NCBI GenBank assembly: GCA_034336665.1
Contig: CM067569.1
Span: 24,463,320-24,527,319, forward strand
Origin: Luscinia megarhynchos
Lineage: Eukaryota; Chordata; Aves; Passeriformes; Turdidae
Length of the DNA: 64,000 bases
Direction: 5' to 3'
Shown here: one piece after another, positions 12,401 through 22,672 of the stretch
Layout: each line of letters begins with the position of its first letter
Numbering within the stretch: position 1 is the stretch's first letter
The notes under the pieces: model-generated
Databases searched by the model: none
What the model saw: only the letters and a program-made list of their open reading frames with translations
Told to the model about the DNA's origin: nothing
Position numbers and translations under genes: made by a program

Positions 12401-15400
12401 GGTGTGGACTGTGCTCTGCTGATTTGTCCTTCCCTGTGGTCATCCTAACCCTTTACAATCTCAGTCTCAGCCCATCCAAACTGCAGGTCAGTGTTCTGTG
12501 TGGCTGTGGGAGGCAGATCTGTCCCACAGAACACAGATTTTTGCTTCACCAGAGCAGGAGACATTGTATTGCGTGGGACTGGGGGCAGTGATCACCACTT
12601 TCCCAGCTATTCTACATCCATCTTTTAAGACTTTTTTTCTGCTGCCCAGAAAAAAATGAGCAGTGTGGGATACTGCTGGGCTACCACTTCATAGAAGACC
12701 CAATTTTTACAAATATTTTGGCTTCAGTTTTATCTGGGGTCTTACTGCCTTTAAATTTTAAGGCAGCCTTCTCTTTGACAGGGATGAAAATTTCTTTCAA
12801 GATTGCCACAGGACTCAAAAACTCACCAGTAAGCAGCATAGTGACAGTAAAAGCAAGGAACCGTTTGCATGTTTCAGAGCAGATTACCATTACAACACAG
12901 ATATGAAATCTTGGAGTTTGATTGATAATTCTGTGAGAATGCAAGCTCAGTGGGGGTCAAAAAGACAAAAAGAATGTTAGCTGTTAGGAAAGCACTGGAA
13001 AAAAACCTGCACATTACCTTCATAATAGTTAAAATCACCATGATTGCTCTACATCTTAAATTCTGAGATCCCTTCTATCTTCTTTTTTCACAAAGGTTAC
13101 AGCATAACCAGAAAAAACTCTGGAAAAGATAATATGAATGACTTCATGGAGCAGCTGCCATAGGGGGCATAACCATGGGCCAGCTAGCATGAATAAGGTG
13201 GGATAAAAAATGGTCAGTGTGAACTGCTGGAATCAGTGAAGGTCACTCCACATTCTTAGGTGGGCAGCAGCAAGCACCAAGTGATTTTAGCAGGTTACAT
13301 GTTCAGAACACAGAAAACTGAGTGTTGCTTCATGTAACATGTTCTAGTGAGAGGATGCTCTGGAAGCTAAAATTTTACATACATCCAGAGAAAGACTGAA
13401 TAAATTCACTGAATAGAAACCCTGGGCTGAAAATGATTGAGGATTTCATCATAATTTCCAAGTAAAAGTACCAGTACATCATTTACTGGGCTGGTTATAG
13501 ATTCCTGCCTTCCAATGGCAGGTATACCGTTTTTGTCATTGGTGAACAGTTAAATATCAGGTGAGACAGACATTTGGTCTTATAGGTAGGACCTTTTTTA
13601 TCTTTACCCTGGATTTCAGAGCATTACAATCAATTCCAAAGATTACTTAAATATAAGAAATACTGAAGTGTGAGATTACTCCAGGTTATCTGAAACTGGC
13701 CTAATGCCAGTTTTCATCTTGAAATCTGTAGATTTCAGTGTCAACTAAGAGCAAGACTGGTGTGTCCCAAAGTGCGTGGTGTTTTCAGCAGTATTTTTGC
13801 CTCTACCTTCAAGCATTAGAATCAACATTTATTTCTGGTAGGATAAAAGGCAGGAGAATTATTTTGGCATAACAAAGGTGTAAGCTTTTACTGTAAAGGA
13901 AAGTTCAGTGCAGGTGACAGCTCTCTCAAGATCCAGTTCTGGACTGGGAAATGAATACTCTTGAAAAGCAAGGATTGTCATAAATTTTGCCTTCTTTTTT
14001 TTGCTCAAGGTGCAAAATGTGCCTCCATCCTGCTTCTCCTGCTGACACCATGGAAGTGGACATGTCTGGACACTGAACTACTTTTCAAAGCAAGTGGGGC
14101 TGCTGGAAGTGCTCCTTTCCCTGAGGAATAGGTGAGACCACAACATTACTTGTCTGCTCATGTTCTCTGGAGGGTTCCAGGATGCCCCTGGCCATGAGAG
14201 TGCTGCTCATGGTATGAAATCCTTGTGAATGACAATCCATGTGGCCTTGCTGAATTCCACCATTTTCCATTTGAACATGAAATCTCTTTGCAATTCTCCA
14301 GAATTGCTTTCTGGCATTTTTATTTCAATGGTGTAAGAGCTGCCTGTTACTGCCAAACCCATAATTAAAGCAGTGTTGACTGGTAAGTAATGGGCTGCAA
14401 AAGGTGTACCAAAAGATAATTAGAGAAGCATTCCAGATAAGCAGGGCATAAGCATCCTTTTTATGAGGTGTTAATGTCTGAAGACCAACTAGTGAAATTG
14501 ATCTTGGCTCCTTCAGGATGAAAGTTCTGCTCAAACATCAATAGCATTGCACTGCCCTAGAAGATGTTTGATGTAGGGATTTCTGAAGGGTGTTTGTCCT
14601 AAGACTCCCCAGGCAGGCGCCTGGTGACAGAGCCCTGGTGCAGTGGGTGATTCAGCATGCCATTCATGACTTGGGGCCACCTTTGCAACTCCTCCCATGA
14701 GGACTGCTCTGGAGGGAGAGCTGCTTCCAGTGCCCTGCATAGGATAGGTGCAAATCTTTTTTTCTAGATCCATTTTAAAGAGCACTGTGGCTCATCCTCG
14801 ACTAATAATTATGTTGTCGCTCCTAAATGCACTTTACTTATGTATCCTTCATTTCTGTTCTATTCTCAGCATATCCCACCTGTGATTTGGATTCCTCTGT
14901 AGATGCACTTGTATCACAACTGGCATGAAGGAACCTTGGCAGAGTGGGTTTCCACATTTGGACTCAAATCTATGGCACAGTTCAGTGGATTTTTGTGGAA
15001 GGCTGAAGACAATCTATGAATCAAAGAGATGCTGGTTTTGTTAGGCATGCTGCTTTGGCTATTCCTGCTTCTTTTCCCACACTCTTCCCATTTCTGTTTT
15101 TGTGAAATGAATCAAAAGTAGGGGTCAGAATACTATTTTCCTGATAGAATTCAGAGAGGAGATGCAGGAGTTCACAAACAGTTGTTTTGATTATCACTGA
15201 CACGCACCAGCATGAGGATGCCAAGGGACACATGGACAGCAAGGAGTGGTCAGTTTTCTTGATGGATTAGTGTATGATCAAACTGCAGCTGTGGCAGAAA
15301 TTTTCTCTTATGTTAGGCCAAATCCATATGCCTCAGCAGAAACGGAGGAAAAGGAGGGGGAGGCAACGATTGTCATCTTCTTTCCTGGAATCTGACTTAA

Positions 15401-17860
15401 AAACAAAACTCGCAATCTCAATCAATTAGCATTGCAAAGAAAATCTCTGAAAATGAAGGGTGTAAAGAGGCTGCCTGGCAGAATGCCTCCAACAATAACT
15501 CCGGGAAGTGTGAACTGCTTTCTCTATGCTAGGGGATGTTAACAAAAGCGTGTTCTATTTCGAGCCGAGCTAGTAGTGATGGACAGTCACTGTTAGCAAG
15601 CAGTGCAAGTCTGTGCAAGCCTCTGCTGGCTCCTTCTTATCTCTTCTGCACTGCCTGTGTCTATAAGGTGTGTATGTGTGTTGGAGGACATGGTTTCCCT
15701 GGGTTTTTTTGAGCTCAACATTGCAGGCTGCCTACAGGGGCAGCGTGTTGTAGTTAGTCTCATGAGATTATCTTTTCTGCCATGAAAACTGGAAATCCAG
15801 AAGGAAAAATTTAAGCATTGCCTCTGTCCAGACTGAATGAGTAATTTCTCTTTGTACCCTGCAAACATCCTTGTTATCCATCATCCAATGTAGCATGTAC
15901 CCCATGGACAGTTGTCTTTGAATTGCAGAGAGATGGAAAGGTCGTATGCAATTCCATACTTTATTGTGCCAGCTCAAATTGAGGCTCCTCGATTCTCTCT
16001 TACCTTTTGCCCTTCTGCATCCCTATCCCATTCTGATGCTTGAATAAAGCTTGCCAAAAAGTAAACTGGGGAAAAAACAAAAATCAGCTTTTTTTGAAGG
16101 AGCAGCTGCATGAGCTTTGCTAGCCAAGAGTGTACTGGAGATGGGACTTCAAGGCAGCTAGAGGTGAACCCTGCATGCTTAGAACAAGAATCAACAGCTG
16201 AAGCTGGGTTTGCTGTAGTGAACACTGCCAATAAAACCATGCCCCCAATCTTTATAAGTCTGCTTACTGTATCTGAGCCTTCATCAACCCCTACCTTCAT
16301 ATGTATCTGAGTAACAGAGGTTAAATAAACCTGAACTATTAGAAACATCCCTTGACTACCTAGAACTGCTGAACCATTTTCCACCTGACATATTTTTTCC
16401 TTTCTCCCATACGACAATTCTTGCTTAAATACAAATTTTGCTGTTTACATGAACAGGAAAAACTCCCAACTCTCCTGGAGCTGAAGAGGAGAAAAGAAAT
16501 CATGTGGGATGGTTTTGTGCTATGACAGTTTAGGTTTATGAGGATGTTAAGGCAGAATAAAGGGGAGAAGTATTGAGAAATTGCTTCAAGCTGTTGTTTC
16601 CAGATGTTTTGAACTACTTGCTGCTGTCATCCCTCTGAAATTCTCATGGTCTTCATATGCACTTCTGCTTGAAAATATTATTTAGGTGTAGTGGTTTCTG
16701 AGGGCATGTACCTTGCCTTATGGACCGAACTGCTAAAGAAATCCAGTCTCCAGAGTAGTAGACTCACAGGAGCTGACTGCCATCCCTGTGTGGAAGGACA
16801 TGAATTTTTTGTTGTGAAGCACTATGGTAGTGTGTGTAATTTAGTGCAGTTCAACTGCAGTTCAACCCCGAAGTGGCAGGATGGATGATGAGTGCACTGG
16901 TCCCTACAGAATGCAAACAGTGTGTCCCAGCTCACACACTGTCCCTGTACCCTTCAGCTTCACAGCAAGCTGGAGTGGGTCCCAAATTTGAAAAATGAAT
17001 GGGGACATGTTGAGAAAAACACATGATGTAATGATGCTGCTGTTCTTGAACACCTTCAGTGATAGCCATTAATGGCCTCATTTGACAAATTATTACACTG
17101 ACTAATTGATTTGCTCCTCTTCTAACATCTAATCCTTTTCAGTGTTGCAACTGTTGCTCCCTATAAGTCCCTTATGTCACTCTTGGCTCTCTTAAATGAT
17201 ATTTTTGGCCACTCTTTTGAATTAATATGTTGTTCATGATTTCACCTTGGGCTGATAGCACAGAGCTTGCTTGTTTTGTACCTGACTTGGACGAGCAGAG
17301 CTGTCTGGAGGAAAAAAAGCTGCCCCAGGAAAGGAAGACCTTTTGCTGAGCTCTTCAGCATGCATGCTTCGTCTGATCTGGGTGACCTCAGAGTGTGCTG
17401 GGGGAGCCTTTGTCCTTCACTGTGAACAGTGGGTGTTGATGCAATGTCTAGTAAAGCCACCAGTATTTCATTTCCTGCAGTAAATCTGCTGAGAAATGTC
17501 CCATGGATGGGAATAGGAGCAGGGTAACCAAATGGGGAAGACAAGGACTTGTCACCTGGGTGCAGTAAGAGCAGGGATGGTTTGCCTTTAGAAGGGTGCT
17601 ATGGAGGCCTCCCTTGCATTGGGGGAGCACCGGGTTTCCAGCAGAGCTCCGGGCCTGCAGTGCAGAGGGAAGGGGAGCTCCCTCAGAGGGCTGAACCAAA
17701 GGTGGAAGATTTCTTCATTAAATTATTCGCTCTCTATTTGAATTAAAGAAAGGTGAACGGGTTGGTGGCAGCAGCGGGGACTTCTCTGGGAGACACTTTG
17801 GCTCCTTGGATGGGCCGAGCCCTCATCATGTGTATTTTGGTGATGGGATGACAATGGAGG
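6440..17860. other. Intergenic region between TMEM254 and the DUX-like gene, no gene supported
   Basis: About 11.4 kb without a recognisable exon, RNA gene or long repeat. ORFs are short and lack family motifs; the longest are minus-strand ORFs between 15593 and 16417 (up to 147 codons). It contains a C-run near 6839-6849, a 16-bp minisatellite at 7329-7398 and an A-rich tract near 9550-9580. Scattered AT-rich intervals could be regulatory, but nothing in the sequence shows this directly. Confidence 0.6.
7329..7398. repeat. Short 16-bp minisatellite (gggatggccgggctaa-type)
   Basis: Units starting at 7336, 7352 and 7368 repeat GGGATGGCCGGGCT with small changes, followed by degenerate GGTGGCCGGGCT copies to about 7398. 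The array is GC-rich within an otherwise ordinary intergenic stretch. Confidence 0.8.
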
Positions 17861-17998
17861 TGTGGGAGACAGCTGTGAGTCACCCTCGGAGCCCCGGCGG
17901 GGCCGGCCCGGGTGGGTGGGGGTCGCTAAGGGCCGGGTGGAGGGCTCTTAAGGCACGGAGCTGCCAGGGCCGTCCCACCGCCGCAGAGCTCGGCCAGC
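17860..17998 (+). promoter_or_regulatory. CpG-rich 5' flank of the DUX-like homeobox gene
   Basis: GC content rises sharply from about 17880 and stays high through exon 2. The start ATG at 17999 has A at -3 and G at +4, a strong initiation context. A CTTAAGG at about 17946 could stand in for a TATA-like element, but that is weak. The transcription start is not visible. Confidence 0.4.
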
Positions 17999-19544
17999 AT
18001 GGAGCTTGCCAGTCTGCCCCCGGCCAGCCTGGTCCCGGCCAGCCTCCCCTCCGCCAGCCTGGCCGACAGCCCCGCGCCCGCCGGTGAGCCGGGCGGGCTG
18101 CCCGCGGGAGCCTTGGCGGTGGGGTTGGTGGCGGTGGGGCTGGTGGCGATATTGGTGGCGGCGTTGGTGGCGGCGTTGGTGGCGGTGTTGGTGGCGGTGC
18201 TGGTAGCACTGTTGGTGGCGGTGTTGGGGCGGCGTTGGGGCGGTGCTGGTGGCGGTGCTGGCGGTGTTGGGGCAGGAGGACGCCGCCCGGCCCCGCCGCC
18301 CGCTCCCGCTGACCGCCGCTCCCCGTTCTCTCCCGCAGGCGAGCCCCGGGCGCGCCCCGCCGGCCCCAGCTCGAGCCGGGAGGGCGGCCGCCGCAAGCGA
18401 ACCACCTTCAGCAAGGCGCAGCTGGAGCTGCTGGTGCGCGCCTTCGAGAAGGAGCCGTACCCCGGCATCGCCCTGCGGGAGAGCAGCTCTCCGGCCTCAC
18501 CGACATCCCCGAGTCCCGCATCCAGGTGAGAGGGGCGGGCCGGGAGGGAGGGCGGGCGGGTGGCGGAGCGGCTTCCCCGGCGGCCCGGGTGCTCAGTCTC
18601 TGCCGGTCCCGCAGGTGTGGTTCCAGAACAGGAGAGCCCGGCAGCTGAACCACAAGAAGAGCGAAGCCGCCGCCTACGCCAGGCCGGGCAAGCCGAAGCC
18701 GTCCCGGTGCGCTGGGCAGGAGCGGCCCCGGGCGCAGCAGGGTCCGGGGACAGAGCGGAGCCTCCTCTGCCCTCCGGGCCTGCCGGCAGGGAGCCAGAGC
18801 TTCTGTGCTCAGCCGTCCTACTCGGGGCAGCTCTACTCAAGGCTCGACATGCATTTCAGGAGCCTGGATAGCGCTTTCGGAGCGCTGGGTCAGACCGCGG
18901 CTGACTTCGGTTTGGACTGCTCGGGAAGAGGGGTCCCGCTAGGTGCGGGAAGCGTGGGGAGCGCCCCTCCGTTCTCGCTCCCCGGGCAGCAGGCACAGCA
19001 GTACCCGCACCTGAAGAAATCCTTCCCTGAAAGCTTCTACTCGGATGCAGACGTTTTCCAGCCTTGCACAGATCACCAGTACCCAGAAGCTAAAGAGAAC
19101 GTGTACAGGAAGCCTGTCTTAAACTACTTCAGCGCTAACCAGGGCCTGGGTGCTGAGAACTGTTTGTATGCGAAGTCAAGCACTTCTCCCTTTGGGAAGG
19201 GCTCCACTTTCAGTTATGGTGGGGGAGAACCTAAGCTTGAGCCCGAGCAGATGAGGCACAGTTCACCTCTGCTTGCAGACAGCAATGCTAGTCCTCCTTT
19301 GGTACATCCAAAGCATGAAGGGGGGTATCAAGGGACACTTACCACTTCCCACTTGTATGGGCAGCAGCTGCTGGAGACAGTAAATGACTATGACTCTCAT
19401 TGGCTGGGCATGAGAAATGAAATTTTGGGAACAGGGTTAGATTTTCTGTTTGAGAATGAGCAAAATGCAGAGCAAGGTCAGACAAAAAGTTACCTTTCTG
19501 CTTTTGGTGGCCAGAATTCAGTCTGTCATTTGGTTCAGACATGA
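17999..19544 (+). CDS. Single-homeobox DUX-like (sDUX-type) PRD-class transcription factor, homeobox frameshifted
   Basis: Exons are 17999-18083, 18339-18525 and 18615-19544 (stop TGA 19542-19544). Introns are GT-AG with phases 1 and 0. Exon 2 starts the homeodomain (GRRKRTTF; L16 and F20 in place; PYPGIA before helix 2). Exon 3 resumes at homeodomain residue 47 with VWFQNRRARQ, so W48, Q50, N51 and R53 are present. The intron between residues 46 and 47 is the classic PRD-class position. YPGIA and IPESRIQVWFQNRRAR resemble DUX homeodomains; Mix/Sebox proteins are the next nearest. The neighbour TMEM254 favours DUX, since mouse Duxbl genes flank Tmem254. Exon 2 carries an apparent extra AG at about 18482-18483. 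As written, the frame leaves the homeodomain in helix 2 and stops at TGA 18527-18529. Ignoring it, every phase closes. The 310-codon exon 3 is fully open and encodes an unrecognised Ser/Gly/Tyr-rich tail with acidic patches. The protein should be nuclear and DNA-binding. Confidence 0.72.
18113..18273. repeat. GGTGGCGGTGTT-type minisatellite in intron 1 of the DUX-like gene
   Basis: Irregular units of about 6-12 bp built from GGTGGCG, GTTGGTGGC and GGCGTT fill most of the 255-nt intron. The plus (coding) strand is G-rich with many short G runs. The array is in frame and open from exon 1 to exon 2 and would read as a Val/Leu/Ala-rich hydrophobic stretch if retained. Confidence 0.85.
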
Positions 19545-20665
19545 AACTGGCAGTGGGTCCACTTGCCTGATAGAAAATGAATGTGGGTTTTTTTCTCAAT
19601 TGGCAGTATTGTCTGAAGTGCCTAGAAGTTTTGCAGGCCTAAGTGCTTGCTCTGGGTTTTGTGCCCTGTTTGGAAGGGAAAGAAAGATAAGCCATGTTAG
19701 CAAGGGTTACCTGCTGAATCTGAGCTGCCTGCCCACTCCAAGAGATCTTCCACCAGCTGCTTGCAGTATTCCTGCACGTTTGGTTGTGGGCAGCTAACAC
19801 TAACCTGCATGCACAGGCTGATCTTCACAAGTATGTCAGTACTGAAGAGTTCTCTGTGTTTGAACTGTGCTGGTTTAATTCTGACAGGAGGCTTAGCACT
19901 ATGGTGTTGCTTTTGTGGCCTTACTAAACTGAGTTTTGTTCCTATTCTGGTCATAATTCACTTATTTTAACTTAAGGAGTCTTAGATAACAGACTTATTT
20001 ATAGCTTTTAGTTGAGAAAGCATTAACACAGGAGGGGTACAAGCATGGGAAAACCAGCCTTGGTGGTGGCAGGGGACATCTCACTGGGTGTGTTTGCATT
20101 TTAGATGTGTTCCTGATAAAGAACATTAATGGTCTGGGTACTTAATATATAGTGTTTTAATTTAAAAATGACCACAGCCTTTTAAAAGGCAATATTTTTG
20201 TGATTTTTCTTTTGTGTAATTTGTTTGCAAATTGTCTTTTTTTTTAATTGTGATTGTTTATATGCCAAATTAAGGCTTTTTTACTTTCATGAAGTTGTAG
20301 AATTGCACTCAGAGGAGAGAAAATGTGTTTCATCTTTGCATGTGCACATTGAGCCTATTTTTAGAATTCTCAAGGTCCATGATTGTGCAGAACACCACAG
20401 TAATCAATGAAAGGTTCTTTATGTATACCACTGGAGAACTGCCATGGATGTGTATTAAAAGTATTAGGCCTAGGATGCTGAAAACTCTACATGCAGATCT
20501 TTTTTTGTGTTTAAAATAGGACTCTGGGATATTTTAAAGTATGCTTAGATTGTAATACGTTTGTTATTAACTCAATTATTTTGTTTATAGAACAAGAGAA
20601 ACAATGAGAATAAAACTTAATCACAGACCGTTATTTTATTAATAAAATTGATATCCCTGAGCAAA
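19545..20665 (+). other. Probable 3' untranslated region of the DUX-like gene
   Basis: After the stop codon the sequence becomes AT-rich and non-coding. AATAAA signals occur at 20609-20614 and 20641-20646, giving a 3' UTR of about 1.1 kb. The choice between the two signals cannot be made from sequence. Confidence 0.45.
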
Positions 20666-21649
20666 CTGTCTATGAAGGTGTGTACACAGGAAGCCCAGAA
20701 TATTAGTCCTGACTTTTCTCAGTAATTTTTAGCTGTGGTGTAACTTGACCTAAAGGACTGGAACAAGCTCATATATTACAGAAGAGCTAGATGGCTTCAC
20801 ACAATAGCTGCAAGGCACTTTGAACACAAGTTGTATTTGAGAGTGAAGGACAAAGAGATGATTGTATTTATGATTGTATCTATGACTCTTACAGTAAATT
20901 TTTGGAAAAATGCATTAAGCCTTATTTATGTATACACTCTTCCTCATAATACCTTCTTAATGAGAGTGTTTATTCAACACACAAGAGCTTCTTCCACAGT
21001 GATGGTATTGTAGCCTCCCCTGGACTTGCCTGCCATCAGCATCTCTGCTGTCATATATGTCATAGGTGATGCTAAGAGCTGGGGCAGAAACCAAATGTGT
21101 TCAGTAGCTGAACTACTCTTCTACTGCCTGTAATATGCTCCTGTATATAGAATAAGGGAGGATTTTGCATACTAAATATTGAAAAATATTTTCTTCTACA
21201 TAGCTTGTCAAAGAGATAGTGAGTATCCAAATTCAGCAATGTCACTTGCAGATAGGCTAGGCCTACTCCACGGCAGGGAGCTCCTCATGCAGATCGCATT
21301 CCTTTCTTCCCAGCCACCTCCTCCAGCAGCAGGCCGGTGTGACAGCCACGGCCCCTGCAAGCCCAGCTGGGAGGCAGGAGGGGCCAGCAGCACGGAGGGA
21401 GCAGTTCACAGCCCGGACACCTCCTTAGCACCCTGCGCCCTCGCTGGCTCATGCCACAAGGCAAATCACCCCTTTGAGACAAGGGCGCTCTTGGCTCCAT
21501 TGAGCAGGGTCTGCACCTCGGGGAATGACCTTCAGGCGTGGGCACAGACTGCGATAAAGCAATGCCCCACTTCTCACCTGGGCTACCTTGCCCTCTGCGT
21601 GCCTGGTCCTGTCCCTGGGGTGCGGGGCTTGGGACCTGCAAATGCCCCC
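20666..21649. other. Short intergenic gap before the BMS1 promoter region
   Basis: About 1 kb. The left half is AT-rich; the right half (21280-21640) is GC-rich with overlapping ORFs on both strands that show no family motif. Nothing more specific is supported. Confidence 0.5.
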
Positions 21650-21905
21650 ACCTAAGCTGTGTTAGCCGCAGGGGGAGAGGACATAGCGTTAAACTGCACC
21701 GGGGGAGGGTTAGACTGAAATTAGGACGAATTTCTTCACAGAAAGGGTGATTAGACGCTGACTGGGTGCCATCGGTGTGGAGTCCCCGTCCCGGAGGCTG
21801 AAGGGAACCCGGCACTCGGTGCCAAGGCCGGGCTGTGCCCCACGGCCCCAGGGGCTCAGGGGGAATCCCGCTCGTTCCTGCGATTCCCGAGTCCATCGCA
21901 CTGAA
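21650..21905 (+). mobile_element. CR1 LINE 3' fragment
   Basis: Contains the CR1 blocks 'gttagactgaaattaggacg', 'aatttcttcacagaaagggt' and 'gattagacgctg', then a 'tggagtccccgtcccggagg' and 'ggcactcggtgcca' tail. It is 5'-truncated and GC-enriched compared with the consensus, probably because it is embedded in the CpG island upstream of BMS1. Confidence 0.75.
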
Positions 21906-21959
21906 AAGCTCTTCATAGGCTCTGACTTGTTCGTCCTCCCATGGTCCTTGGCAAGGATT

Positions 21960-22672
21960 TATCTTTTATTTTTCTCACAGTGATTGCTGGGCCAGTCTCC
22001 CAGTTCGCACGGGGACTGTCCCGAGCCCGCGGGCAGCTGAAGGTCCCCGCGCCTCCTCCGCTCCGGGTGCTGTGGGGCCGGCCCCGGGGGGCAGCTACCG
22101 CGGGCTTTCAGAGAGCGTGCAGGAGAGCAATTGACTCCTCAACACGCGCACAGGGGCCGGTTCCCGGTCCCGGTTCCCGGTGTGTGACAGCGTGTGCGCC
22201 GGCAATAGCGCTCCGCCGCGCCCGGAACGCGGCGCGCAGCCGCTGTTTCCGAGAGGGAGGCTCCGCGCGGAGCCGCCGGTGCGGGCACACGTGGGCCGGG
22301 CCGGGCCGGGCCGGGCCGGGCCGGGGAGCGGCGGTGGAGCGGGCAGGGCCGGGCCCAGGGCACGGCACAGCACAGCACAGGTGTGTCGTGGCTGCTCGTG
22401 GGGAGGGCCCCGCGGCAGGACCCGTTGGCGGGCTGAGGCCCGCGGCGTGGCCGGCAGCTCCGCACCGCCGGGGCACTGCCCGTTCCCGCGGCCCTGGGCC
22501 GGGAGTGCAGGGCCCGAGCGGGCTCCGTGGGTTGGTCTGGTGGTGCTTGCACGGTGTTCTCCAGCTGCTGTGCCATGTGCTAACTGTGCTCTCCTCCTGT
22601 GCCAGCTGCGCCCGCTGCCACTCGGCGGGACTCGGAGTTTTACTGCGTGTGAGCAACTGGTGAACGAGAAAG
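21960..22672 (+). promoter_or_regulatory. BMS1: BMS1 CpG-island promoter and probable 5' UTR exon
   Basis: A dense CpG island without a TATA box ends just before the BMS1 start codon. A possible non-coding first exon ends at the donor CACAG|GTGTGT (22381), and a pyrimidine-rich acceptor (…TGTGCCAG) ends at 22605, leaving 22606-22672 as 5' UTR of the first coding exon. Human BMS1 also has a non-coding first exon. The exact transcription start cannot be read. Confidence 0.5.
22293..22326. repeat. (GGGCC)n pentanucleotide run in the BMS1 CpG island
   Basis: Six perfect GGGCC units from 22293 to 22322 run into a further G4 tract. The run is likely to be structured and may be length-variable. It lies upstream of, or within, the inferred first non-coding exon. 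Confidence 0.9.

Noticed and set aside
15593..16417. Cluster of minus-strand ORFs (91, 69 and 147 codons) considered as a hidden gene or retroelement
   Set aside because: No reverse transcriptase, gag, zinc-finger or other motif, frames overlap, and no splice sites join them sensibly.
17926..18840. Minus-strand 304-codon ORF antisense to the DUX-like gene
   Set aside because: It is the shadow of CpG-rich coding sequence and the intron 1 minisatellite (Ala-Thr-Asn repeats). The plus strand has splice-consistent homeobox exons, so no antisense protein is claimed.
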